A stretch of DNA of 64,000 nt from the NCBI RefSeq assembly GCF_020085105.1, contig NC_058046.1, positions 23,587,675-23,651,674 of the forward strand, in the 5' to 3' direction. Within the stretch, counting starts at the first letter, position 1, and each line of letters starts with the position of its first letter. Shown one piece after another: positions 1-12,354 of the stretch. The notes below the pieces were generated by a model. It saw only the letters and a program-made list of their open reading frames with translations. It did not search any database and was not told the origin of the DNA. The stretch comes from Siniperca chuatsi (Eukaryota > Chordata > Actinopteri > Centrarchiformes > Sinipercidae). Made by a program: the position numbers and the translations under genes.

Positions 1-3000
1 GTTTCGTCAAGATGTATTGAGTTTATCAAGGGTAAGTTGCTAGAAAATACATAAAATAAGTAGTTGTGGACAAAGAGGAGCTGGTTTGGGGGGAATGAGA
101 GACAACAGAAGTGTGTATGCATGACAAAAGCAACTGCCTCTTTATTTTGTCTCTACCCGTCCCCCTCCAGATCAACTATATTTCGCCATACTTAAGCAAA
201 AGATCAAGAGCACAGCCGAGCGACACTGTTTCTGCATAGATGAAGAGCTGGCATATGAGAAGTAAGTTATCACTCTCATCCCACCTTTGCATTTTGAACA
301 GACTTGGTTTGCTGGTTATTGCATTGTTTATGTGCTTTGCCCCATGCCATTCAACGTCTTCCGAGTGCAATAAAAGACACTTTAAATGGGCCAACAGCGC
401 CTACACTTTTATGTTATCATTGCATTGTCATCTGAAAGATCATCTTCTCGACCAATAGTGCTGGTGAGAGCAGGCTTGCACATAACTAATTCAAAATACA
501 GTGAATTTAGCTTTGATTGCAGAAGTCGATAGTATGTAATTACTCAACATATTAAGATTTAATCTAAAAATATATATGTAAGAGTATTTTGGTCCACCGT
601 TTTAGATAAAAAAGGGAAAGACCCTTTTCACTGGAAGAAATCCAAATAACCACAACAGCATTAAAAATTAAAGGCAAATAAAAGCACCTTGCCAAAGTAG
701 CCGTTTCAGAGTTTGTAGCAGAGGCTGTTTCAATGGGCGGTTGTTAGATTGGCCTCATGGACATGACTGACCTTTCAGAGCCATTTTTGTGCCAGTGATA
801 CAAAAAAGGCCTCTTGTCTTTGCAGCTTTTTGTCCTGTTCTGGCTGTCCCACTCGAGCATCAAATGCTTCCACATATAGTCTTTACTTTGACTGTTTCAG
901 TCAGAGGTAGCTGATTCTATCTAGTGAAACTTCCCCAGAGACCATAGCTGGTTGCATAAATAGCCACTCTGACACACTCTTCTTTTTTCTCTCTCCCTCT
1001 CAGCTTCTATGCGGACTTTGGTCCCCTTAACCTGGCCATGTTTTATCGCTTCAGTTGCAAGCTGACAAAAAAGCTCAAGGTAAAGTCAACCGCTCTTCTT
1101 AATTACACTTCCTGGAAAAGAGAATGGGAAGCAAAACCCAGGTCAATCAGCATCTATTTATTCCAGTTGGTAGGCAAAAATAAAGTAGGGTTATAGTTTT
1201 TTGCACGACATTTAGCAATATTTATCAACTTCGTACAGTTAAATGTATCCCTGGTTTGTGTCAATTTGAGACACCTCTGTTCCTCTTTGTTTGTCTGTAT
1301 TTGGCACATGAGGTTATCTTCTCTAGTACATAACTGTCTTATGTGGTGATTGCCCAAACTTTTTGTTTTAGCAACTTTGTAATTGTCATTAATTCATATA
1401 CGAGTTCAAGTCCTTATCTATGAGGAATTTACATTATTTGTCTAGCCACTGTAGGTTACTGTAATGTCTCCATTTAATATTTTATATCTGTGAGTCAAAT
1501 AAATACGGTATCACATGTTGGTTCATACTGTTTGCTTTGAATGTCTTTGCACAGTCCATTACACTCTCAAGGAAGAAGATCATATTTTATACCTGTGGAG
1601 ATCAGAAGAAACAAGTCAATGCTGCCTACCTAATCGGCTCATATGCAGTAAGTGGTGTACAGACACACATGTTACTTATAGCTTGTGACATTATATCAGC
1701 ATGAGGCACTTGCTGATTGGATATTTTGTATTTAAAGGTAATGAATCTAAACATGATGCCAGAGGATGCCTACAGTCTCCTGGTGTCAAGGAATTCAACA
1801 TATATTCCATTCAGGTAACAATTCACTATTACCATATATATTTCACATTTCACTTGGGTTCTTATTCAAGCAACTAAGAATGACTGCAGCTTGGGCTGGA
1901 CAGTATATGGTTTCATATTGTCATTTACAATAGTCACAACATATTTTGCTTTCTGAAGACCAATTTCAAAGATATACAGTCGAGTTAATCTGTTAAAAAA
2001 ACATACAGCAGCAGCCTGATTTTAAATACTTTTTTTAAAACAATCATTCTCAGAGCAGACTGGTCTGTTTAGCATAATTAATATGGTAAAAACAAGCTAA
2101 CAAGCATCACATATGGATTAAGCATCTTAAAAAAAATTGTCTTAAAAATCAGTAAAGACAACCAAAGAAATCTTTTAAGAGGAATTGTTGGTGAAAGATT
2201 GCTGCATCTTTGATCAGAAACAAAATTACAATGTTATGACTTGCAACACAGGAAAAATGTTCGAAGATCACCAGACCTCGAAGGATCAAGGGCCCTTTTG
2301 CCCTGTTAGTATTACTGTGACAATAAAATGGTGACGTGTTAAGAAAAGATACAAGACATTAAGAGAGAGGGCGGTAGAAAGCATTTGAGAGCAGGATATG
2401 TGGGATAGCAGTCTGTGTCCTTGCTGGAGAAGCATATTTTAAAGGAAATGTATGTTAGCATCAGTATGTTGTCCTGATGAAGTATTTTTTTATGTTTCAG
2501 AGATGCTTCGTTTGGAACCTGCATGTACAATCTGAACATCCTAGATTGCCTTCGTGCTGTTCACAAGGTACGTCATTTTAAGATTGATTTTATTTTTCTT
2601 TCTTGCTGTGTCATGCTCTAAATGAAATAAACTCCCTCTCGACTATCTACCAGGCTCTGCAGTACGGCTGGCTCGACTTCTCCAACTTCGACGTGGAAGA
2701 ATATGAGCACTATGAGAGAGCAGAAAACGGAGACTTAAACTGGATCATTCCAGGAAAGTTCCTTGCATTCAGTGGGCCTCATCCAAAAAGCAAAATAGAG
2801 AATGGTAAGTGAGATGTACTTTAAGTTTGTAATGTACCTTTAAAAACAGTCTGACCTAATTTTAACCCTTCCTGAACTAACAGGAATGCTTTTTTTTTTT
2901 TTTTTTGTTTGTTTGTTTTTTTCTTACCTCAGGCTACCCTTTACACGCTCCCGAGGCCTACATCCCATACTTCAGGAATCATAACATCACCACTGTCATC

Positions 3001-6000
3001 AGACTCAACAAGAAGATGTATGATGCCAGGCGTTTCACAGAGTCTGGCTTTGAGCATCAAGATCTGTTCTTTGTGGACGGGAGTACACCAAACGACTCCA
3101 TCGTCAGGAAGTTCCTCAACATCTGTGAGAATGCAGAAGGAGCCATTGCTGTCCACTGCAAAGGTAAGATCTCTAACCCACATTCACACTGCACGAAGCA
3201 TTGTTGATGGGTCAAACTATTCTGGCTGATTGTGTTTGGTGCGAGACACTTGTGCTACGGTTGTATACTCCTGTTTATTGCACAATTTAATGCCATACCA
3301 CTTTTTATTTTTAATTTTAGCTGGTCTGGGGAGGACTGGCACCCTGATTGGCTGCTATATGATGAAGCATTACCGCCTGACTGCTGCAGAGGCCATTGCC
3401 TGGATACGGATCTGCCGACCGGGGTCCATCATCGGGCCTCAGCAGAACTTTGTTGAAGAGTAGGTGTTCACTGAAGCAGGATTTTCAAAATTTCACTAAT
3501 TTATGTCTTAAGTAAATCTCTATTATTAAATATCCATGACTAAATAAGCAACAACCAGAGGTAAAGTTTGGAAAATAACATCCTATTTATCAAGAATATG
3601 ACGTTCAGAAACTCAGCTAATCTGGTTCATCAGGACTGTGTGGGTATGGTTTGATCAGATTGAACTGATAGTGCTGGCAGTATAAACAACTGTCATCACA
3701 TTTCAGTTCAAATGTTGCTTAACTCTGATTGCTGCATGGAACTATGTGACATTACAGTTTCCCAAGTGAGCCCTGGGCACTTCAAACCAGTGAGAAATGC
3801 AAGGACAAAAACAGAAATACAGAAATCTCTTATGTGAAATAAACAAAATTGTTAACTTTGGCAGAAAGTTGTGCATTCATGTAGGACCCCATCACTTATA
3901 GTAAGATGCTGATCAAGAAAATAAGGTTTCAGGGACCTTCATGCGAGAGCAGGTCTAGTCTTAATAATAATAATAATGGTGTTGGTGGTTCGGTAAGAAA
4001 AAAATTGTTTTATTTATGGTTTGTTAAAATGTTTGTACATCAGGAAGCAGAACAGCCTGTGGGCAGAGGGAGATGTTTTCCGGGAGAAGATGCTAAATGA
4101 ACGTGAGAATGGCAAGATGGCTGTAACCAGGATCTTGTCTGGAGTGGATGACATAACTATCAACGGGAGCAACAAGAACAGGGCATCCAAGAAAGAAGAA
4201 ACGGAACTGGTGAGTTTTGAAATGACGCTCTTGCCCCGCTTTTTATTTTTATTTTTAACAGTGCTTCCGTCAGCAGAAAAGAATCTCCACTTCTTTGTCT
4301 GTTCATTGCTTCTTGTTTGTTTTACAGTACAATGATGAAGAGGAGAAAAATGGCCTCACACAGGGTGATAAACTGCGAGCCCTGAAGAGCAAGAGGCAGG
4401 CCAGATCGTCCTCAGGTTCACTTTCGTAAGTACAAAGCCAGCCTGCAAGTCTCATCATGCATCACGCCGACGTGTTGTGGTACTGTAAAATGAGCGATGC
4501 CTCTCCTCTTCAGTCCCTCGGATCATTACACGTATACAATAGCGTTTTTCGAATCATTAGGATTTCATAATAAGGAAGTGACCTTTTTTATTGGACTTTT
4601 TTTTTTTTTTTTGTTACATTTATCATTTCATTTGATGAGCTTTCTCTGTTCCTCAGCGTTTATTCAGGGTAGTCAGCTGTCCTTTTTATGTCAGGTTTTA
4701 GGCATGGCTAATCTGTTAGGGCTGCTCTCCCTTACCCATATCATGGCAATTTCATCCTAATGTTATAATTTCTCTATGAGTTAAGGAACCATGCAGTATC
4801 CCTGTAATATTTCAATAACCCTGTTTCTGTGTTCTCTTCTGGTACTTTTGATTAAATGTCATCACATGCGGACCAAGTGTAATATAAGTCATCCTATTTT
4901 CATCTATAATCAATGAGCTGAGAATGAACAATAAGTCAAGGAAGTAGTAGGTAAAGTAGTGATTGGATTGGCGTTATCTGATGCACAATCTTCCAGAAAA
5001 ACTTTTTTGTTGAGCGCTGGATTTAGAAAGGCACAAAATATGTGGGAGTTAAAGAAAAAATCTATGAATTTATTTTACTGCATGATTGGTTATCTATAAA
5101 TCGTCTACTTTAGTCAAAAGCTTAACAATAAATCTCAGAGTTGAGGGAGAAACGTAGAATCAGTTTGCTAGTCAGTAGTATATTAAAATTGTTGAGGACT
5201 ACAATGTCTGTAGCACCTCCTACCAAAGCTCCCCACTTAAAAATTATTTTGTCAACATTGTACAGATAAGCTAACAGAAAATAATGAAAAAGCAGTGCAT
5301 TAGACTTAAATGTTGAGATTAAAAAACAGACATTCATTGTGTTGCAGTAGCGAACCGAAGTAGCTACAGTGTCAAATCAATTCTGGACTATGAATGAAGG
5401 CAGGAGACTGTTAGAAACAGAATTGACCTTGATCAAATTGACGCTTTTATGACGCTGAACAGCTGACATGGGAGCATGTAAATCAGTGGTTAAACATAAA
5501 ATTGCCGATGTTGCAAACATGTAACAACTGTAACATGTGACTAACCAGTTCTCTTTGCTTCCCTGTTGTTCCCTACCTAAAAAAGAAAAGAAAAAAAAGT
5601 CCACATCATTTGTGCCTGTGTAAATCTAGCCATTGACGGTTGGGTGTCAGCATGGCTGAGGATGGTTGACTGGCCTCTGCCAATGTACCCATATGGCTTT
5701 GGCTTTTGTTGTCCCATGTCAGGCAGGTGATAGTGTTCTGCTGCAGCCTCATGGGTACAGTGTGGCCGATGTGTTGCCTGCCGTTCAAAAGATAGCAGAG
5801 AGAGGCAGAGAAAGAGTGGGGGAGAGAAAAACAGAGAGAGGATGTGAGGTTTTGTATGATGGAGGTAAGTGCATGTCACTTCCTTTTTTTTTTTATAGCT
5901 GACATCCTCTTCCTGTAGAAATGGTTGCTATGCCAATTAATGGTATGGCTAATTTGAAGTTGTTCTTTTTTTCTTTTTCTTTGGATGACGATGGTGTGAA

Positions 6001-9000
6001 ATGGATACCGGTATGCACTTAGTGGATGCAATACATTTACACGCCTTTCATTATCTGCCTCTCATGGACACACTGAGCTTGTTCTGCTTTGATGTCAAGG
6101 CTTATCTGAGATATCCTCTTAGTTATAGTAAAGCTGTCAAGTAGAGCCTGCTATACTTGTTAACAACAGCACCAATTATTCAACTAATCACAGTTTTACG
6201 TTAGATCTGGATTAGTTGAATTAAATGTTTTCGTGCTTGGCTTGCACTAATGACTTGGTACAAGAAAACATGTTAGTAAGGGAAACTTGGTCCTCGTTCT
6301 GATCTGCAGTAGTATGATCTTTGACTGTGGTGTTTTTATGAGTTTAATTAGTTGTTTTAAATGGTATTGTTGGGATGGTAAATTCAAAGGATTATAAAAC
6401 GTGTGAGTTTCTGAGGCGGTAGTGGGATGAAAATGGGTTCTTATTCGTCCTCAGGAGGGAGTTGAGGCAGAAGAGAGATTTGCTTGCACTTATCAGTGTA
6501 TGCGTTGCTACACAAACATCTAACTTCCAGCTGAACTTCACCATCTGGCGCCACTGTTTGTTTTATTATGTAATACTGAATTGCATGTTGAATTCCAGTG
6601 AAGATTAGAACGATGATTATATGAACAATTTTCTTCATCTTTTCTGCCTTTTTCATGCATGGCAACAGGCATGAAACCCTTGGTCATGCACGCATGGACA
6701 TGCCTCTATGTTTGATCTGTGTTTGTGTCTAACGTGTAATTAATGTTGGGCCAGGTTCATTGTCAATTGCCTGTGGTTTTTCCATTGCTTTTGTGACTGG
6801 ATCAGTGTACACATACCATCTAAGCTTTGTTTACTCCTTCTGTTTCTGCCAGCTTTTTTTTTTTTTTTTTTTTTTTTTAAAGGTCAGTTTTGGTAGAACA
6901 AAATTTGATAATGGATACTTAAATATTTCTAGGATTTTACTATTTTAAGACATGATATATTGGCAGGCTGGTATCAACCACTTTTTGCACATAACAGATA
7001 TAGCTATTGACATATGTTTTGGCAGAAATTGAAGTCCATAAATGTTTTTATAGGCTTAATTTTTATTTTTGACCCTTACTTTTTTGAGTATATACAATAT
7101 TAACTTTATTTTTTGAAATTACTTGTACTTTAAATTCCAGTGAAGTTTACTACTGAAAATTTAACTTCATCTTATATCTACTGTTAGTTTCATCTTTTAA
7201 AAGTTAAGCTGTAAAATGACCTGCCATGCTACGTGCTGTATATTTGTCATAACTTAACTTAATTTTCATCATTGTCAAAAATGTTCAAGATTTTGTGTAA
7301 AAATTGAACATCAGCCAGTATACTATCCGCTTATTTAAACTCTCAAATATCGATATCTACTTCAAAATTCCCACATTGGTCGGGTTCTAAGTGTATAGCA
7401 ACTGCTAACACATCAGAGCAAGTGAAGAACAAAAACTTGCTGACAGCACTGTTGGATGCAAGGCTCTATGAAAGGTATTTCATCTAATCCAGTCCCAGTG
7501 GAAAAGCAGAACATCAGAGGCTTTGTGTCCTGCCTGGACGTCTCTTGTCTCTCTTTCCTTTTTTTTTTTTTATCTTTTTTTTTTTTTTCTCCGTTTGCTC
7601 TTGTTTTTGGATTTGTCCTCCTTTCAGATGGCTGGTAGCCATGCTGCTCTCCTCCCTGTGTAGCCTTGCCCTGTGGTGGATTGTGTATGGCTTCCCTTCC
7701 TCCAAGCATTTCTGTATAGACGGGTTAGGATTTCAATGAGTTCTACCGCCCGTCAGCCCCCAAAAAACCTGTCCTGCCCCCCCTTCTGGAGCTCTAACTG
7801 AGAATACTGTAAGTGAGCCCCTAGTATCTTTTTTGTTTTGTTTTTTAAATTCCCAACCCAAATCAGAAATTTGTTCAAAATCATCCTCTTTATTCTTTCT
7901 GCAAGCACAGTAAACTTAAAGCTGATGAGCAGAGCCAGTTTTTAAAAACTCTCTAAAGCATCAGAGGCTCCTGCCTGTCCATGTCACCATTTTCTGTACA
8001 TAATGATTTTGTCCTTCTGTTCCCATTATCCTTTGATCTTTAAACATCATGCTTGCTGGTTATTGTTTTGACTGCGATGCCAACTATTAAAATTAAACCC
8101 TGCCAGACAGTTAAGCCTTCTTGATTAAAATGATAACTTTGTAAAAAGGCAAATCAAGTCCCTGTTAACTTTAGTGCCGCCTGCTGGCTTCTTCTGGTAT
8201 TTACTTGGCTTTACTAATCCTACCTACCTAGCTGCTGCTGCAATAATGATCTGTGCACAAGTCTTACGCTATAAGATTTTTTTTTTTTTTTTTTTTTATA
8301 AACCTTCTTGCCCATCTCCATTTTCCTCCTCTGCCTCCACTCTGTCCTGTCACCTTTCTCTCAGATCTCTCAATATATAAAGATTAATCTCTTTTTTTTT
8401 TTTTTTTCTGTCGTGTTACTTGTGTTTTCACAGGCAAGAAGAGAATAAGATTCACACCAGGTCATCATCACAGTCACTAAGGTAAAGTTTGCAGTGTACA
8501 CACAACAAGCATACCTACGCTCTGACATTAAACATGGCTCAGACTAATGAATAACATTTGTCTCCTTTGCAGCACAGTCATCTTGCAGGCCAGCGTCAAC
8601 CCTTTGGCTCTGTCTGATCACTCAGACAGCAGGAAGAGGACCAGAACCTCACTGCCAGCCAACGGAGTAGGAGGAAGGTCAGTGGCTGGATTTGACATTT
8701 ACTCAATGATAGCCCAGATGTATTATCTGGGAGAGCAGCACAAGAATTAAAAGGCGACATCAGATGCCTTTTTTTATGTATCTGTTTAGAGGCAAATGAA
8801 ATGGGGAGACTGGCTTATCTTGGCTCTTATTTGCTGTAAGAGATCACTATCAGCTCTGATTTTAAAAGTAGGAAAATACACCTTTAACCTTCTCTAAAGA
8901 TTCAAGGACTGTTCTAAGTAAACTACATGTTTAAATTTAGAATTTACATAATTATAGAATTAAATATTTTACAATTAACGATGAAATAAGATTATTTCAC

Positions 9001-11173
9001 GCATCTGATCCACTTGCTATTAAATGCACTCACACCAAAACAGTGGATCCAAATGATTATATTAAATGCAGCATTCTGTATATTAGAAAATATAACAATT
9101 AGAACAGTATTTTGACAAGATAATGTTAACTGAAGGTCCTCTTATTAGCTTTCCTAATCATGTGACCTAAGTATGGAACTTTGATCACGTGATAACAGGT
9201 GGTCGTATATAAGAGTGTAACCGGAAACATAACTCCAATCAAGCCGACTACACTTACTGCAGAAGAAAACCCCAGAAACAATTAAACCGACCTTGAGTTA
9301 AGATTATTTTGTCAGATTATCACAATTGTATACCAATTATTAAGCCCTCAATTTGGACATGTGTTTTTACTTCTTTGAATATTGCATGTTTTCCATTAAT
9401 TTCATTATCCAGGACTGTGCTGCATTGATGCAATGTCTAATACATACAATTCTGTTTTGCTGTTTTATGTGAAGTTGACAGAGTTGAAAAGCAACCAAGA
9501 GGCTATAGCCACTCATGGATCCTTGTGGAGTAAATTAACAGCTTCCCTTCTCTCTGCCAGCTCCCTGTGCCACACCAGACTGGTCAGGTCCCTAGGCAAC
9601 TTGCATGTAGTGGCTGGCGACAGAGACCCAATGTGTTGTGAGCCATGTGGCAGCCATAGAGACGCAGCCAGTGCCACAGCCAACACAGGCACTCTCATCA
9701 ACTTAAACATGGCACGGGTCCACCTGCAGGCAAGCTCCCTCAGACCCACTCTGAGCCATATGGAGACTTGGGCTGCATTTGCACACAAACAGAAACAATT
9801 TTTTTACTGATCAGTTTTCTATGAAGAGATGTTCTCTATGCTGTCCAAACAGGGAAAGTCATATTGGAATGGTTTCTCTTCAGTTTTGGCAGCCATAGGA
9901 TGATCAGATCTGTTAAAGAGGTGCCTGTGTAAATCCAGTCAATCCAGAGGCTCAGCGCTCTCTCTCTTTCACCTTTTTAATGCTCAAGACAGTGGCTGTA
10001 TGTATATAATCACTTAATGTACTTAGGCTGGGCTGTATCAACAAGGATTAAATGTTTAAACAAAATCAAACTGGTTTATCCAATAGGATGTTTTACGTGG
10101 TTAGGAATTAGCAAGATTCACTTTAGAACTCTTAACCATTTTGATCTGACAGTTGAGATGTTTCTGGAGGGCAGTGTCCTTGAGGAAGTTGGGGGAAAAC
10201 TTACATTTCCTTGAAGATAGATAACAATCAGACTTAACTGGTCCCATTTACTTAAATGCTAGATTGATTTGAGTAAACCAATGATATGTTAAGGGCCTGA
10301 AATGTAACAAAATCAGAATTTTACTTCAAATTTAACAGAGAAGTCAGTTTTTAATATTTCTATTTTCCAGCTGGATACCATTGTCTTTTGTATTGTTGAT
10401 CAGTTCGTTTTTTTTACTATGATTACATCCAAATCGTCCAACATCGTTAATTTCAAATATTGTTAACTAAACTGGTTGTCTGTAATCTTAAACCATGATG
10501 GTGCAACCCACCCACTGTTCTCCTTTACTCAGATGTTGTACTAACACTAAGTAAAGCTGACCCTGCTTATGCACCACTGTCAGATTGCCAAATGAAACTC
10601 CACCTGCCTCAGTCTCCCTGCTGCTTCTTTCAATAGCTTTCCTTGCATGTTCTCTAAGAACAGGGGGTTTCGGAGTATGACTGGCTGTAGCTTCTCTGGA
10701 TTCTGCTGCTCACTGTGTCTTCTGCCTCTGGCCTGTTAATCCCCATTATCGCCATGTCTGCATTCTTTATTGGTGCTTATCTGTAATGTTTCTCCTTTTT
10801 TCTTTCCTCCTTCTGTATTTCTTACACGCAACAGACGTACTATCTCCAGAGGACGTAAAGCTCGCAGCTCTTTGCAATCAATTCGATTTTCCAGGCTATG
10901 GTATCTATCTTCTCCGCACTCTGTTACATTTACTGTGTTTTAAACAGTATCAGATGGCATTTTTGGAATTATCTGTATTGAAGCATTCTTACAGGCATGT
11001 TGATTCATGTGCATAATCACTGCATGCATGAAGTAAAAAAAATAAAAAATAAATGTTGACCCATTAATTGAGTAGTGCAATGTAAGCCAATGAATCTTAC
11101 CCTCTATTAATGCTGACTTTGTTTTCTTTATAGTCACTCCATACCCAAAGCTAGAGCTCCTCTACTTCGGTGA
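1..11173 (+). CDS. cdc14b: CDC14B-type dual-specificity phosphatase (5' partial)
   Basis: Dual-specificity Ser/Thr/Tyr phosphatase of the CDC14 family, which reverses CDK phosphorylation and acts in nucleus, nucleolus and at centrosomes. Coding exons by splice site and phase: 1-31 (3' end of an exon), 171-261, 1004-1079, 1555-1647, 1738-1814, 2501-2567, 2654-2804, 2933-3163, 3321-3459, 4044-4209, 4328-4425, 8434-8481, 8573-8677, 10835-10900, 11134-11173 (TGA). The catalytic P-loop HCKAGLGRTG (HC-x5-R) is split across the exons ending at 3163 and starting at 3321. [28 protein letters not shown] and [13 protein letters not shown] are family hallmarks. The C-terminal STVILQASV followed by a basic Ser/Arg tail resembles human CDC14B isoform 1, and the neighbours habp4-znf367-slc35d2 also point to CDC14B. 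Parts of the core ([16 protein letters not shown]) resemble CDC14A more. The true start lies left of the window. Two alternative 3' exons are listed separately. Confidence 0.93.
4426..7627 (+). other. cdc14b intron, no supported gene
   Basis: AT-rich intron of 3.2 kb between the exon ending at 4425 and the alternative terminal exon. It has a T25-type tract near 6854-6878 and a moderately GC-richer block at about 5625-5860, with short open frames on both strands that I cannot match to any family. I see no splice-consistent coding exon in it. Confidence 0.6.
7628..7739 (+). CDS. cdc14b: cdc14b alternative terminal exon with hydrophobic tail
   Basis: The acceptor CTTTCAG at 7621-7627 follows a long pyrimidine tract. 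The two bases left over from the exon ending at 4425 (TC) plus the first A give Ser. The frame then runs [20 protein letters not shown] and on to ...CIDGLGFQ and TGA at 7737-7739. This matches in position and sequence the hydrophobic C-terminal exon of one human CDC14B isoform (...SALCSVVIWWIV...CLDGF). The tail is long enough for one membrane-spanning helix. It ends the protein before the exons at 8434 onward, so it is mutually exclusive with the basic tail. The agreement of phase, acceptor and homology makes it a real exon rather than intron noise. Confidence 0.85.
9561..9810 (+). CDS. cdc14b: candidate CDC14A-like alternative exon inside cdc14b
   Basis: This is a GC-richer island in an AT-rich intron. 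The acceptor TCTCTGCCAG ends at 9560. The exon ending at 8677 leaves AG, which with the first C makes Ser, and the frame continues [20 protein letters not shown]. In human CDC14A the segment directly after the equivalent splice point contains SRLASSLGNLNAATDDP, so position, phase and residues agree. The frame stays open to TGA at 9808-9810 (terminal exon), or the exon could end at a good donor (T|GTGAGC, near 9638). Human CDC14B, as I remember it, lacks this segment. I infer an ancestral CDC14 exon kept in fish cdc14b; the exon end and its use in mRNA are unproven. Confidence 0.55.
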
Positions 11174-11908
11174 GCCTGCGGATCTGGAAATCCTGAGGAA
11201 TTTCATATGAAATCCAACTTCTATACAGTTGTACTACTCTTTCAATAGATTTTTAAGTTTGAGAAAACGGTTGGAATAAATTTCAACCAACAAGATGTGA
11301 CATGTAAATCATTTATAGATTGATTACAAGTTATTTTACCCGTAAGGCACTTTGGTTTTTATTTTTTTTTTTTAAACACAGCATCATGAAACGATACTTT
11401 TAAATCATTGCCTGGTTGTTCCTACTTATCGAAGCATGCAGTAGTAAACATCAGATTGGACCACAACTATCAGACTTGCATGTGAATATATTCCTCCAAA
11501 ATGAATACTGTGCAGCAGATATTCTGGTCCATAAAATGAGATTCATTCAGTGGAAAAAAAAAAATGTTAATGATTTGGCCAGGAGTTTGGAATAAAAACC
11601 TGCTCTTGGTTCTCTATGGCAAGAGGGTGTATTGGAAAGGAAAGGATTCCAATCACAAGATATAGTACTGTGCACATTTATATCAATTTGCAATCTAGTT
11701 TTTTTTTTTAATTCCTTTTACTTGTTACTGTATTTCAAGACTGTAAATATGTCTACATTTGATATACTCAGTTTGTATTTTTTAAATATTTTGTACTATG
11801 TTTGAATCATGCTATGAAATTAGTCAGTGGTCCTAATGGGGCCTTTTCCAACTCATGTTCATAATCCACTAAAGACATTTGCTTTAAGCACAGAATCACA
11901 TTTTTTAA

Positions 11909-11914
11909 AATAAA
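11909..11914 (+). promoter_or_regulatory. probable cdc14b polyadenylation signal
   Basis: AATAAA lies 736 bp after the cdc14b stop codon and is followed by a T/G-rich stretch. An earlier AATAAA sits near 11591. The opposing habp4 gene has its own signal at 12170-12175, so the two 3' ends are roughly 250 bp apart. Confidence 0.5.
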
Positions 11915-12169
11915 AATGTACTCCCAATTATGTCTCTGGCTGTTAGTTCTTACATCATATGTTTAATATAACAAGATACATTTAACATAGTATCAATTAA
12001 GTTCAGTTCCTACTGTGATATCACATGTGTATAGTAAGTTCATGTTTTGCTGATCAGTTGCATTATTGCCTACAAATGCAAAGACAACACAGGTCCATAC
12101 ACCAAAACTTATATTTCCTACTTGTTTTGTGTAAAATAAATAGAGCTCCAAGATGAACTTGCAAAAGCA

Positions 12170-12175
12170 TTTATT
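12170..12175 (-). promoter_or_regulatory. probable habp4 polyadenylation signal
   Basis: AATAAA on the minus strand (TTTATT on plus), 180 bp downstream of the habp4 stop at 12355-12357. Confidence 0.5.
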
Positions 12176-12354
12176 CTCCAGGAGTCAAATGCTGAACAGT
12201 GCCTTTGGTGCAATAGAACAAAAACTAAGTACAATAAAACCCCAAACCTTAAGAACAGCAGAAACATGAAGACAGTATTTTTTATTTTTTTATTTTTTTA
12301 AGCAAGTGCAACCAATATTCCCCACAGGAGGTAAATGAAGAGAAGTGAATTTAG

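Noticed and set aside
8573-8750. Read-through of the cdc14b exon ending at 8677 into ...[20 protein letters not shown] as the normal C-terminus
   Set aside because: A good donor (AAG|GTCAGT) and in-phase downstream exons with CDC14B-like sequence make splicing more likely; intron retention remains possible.
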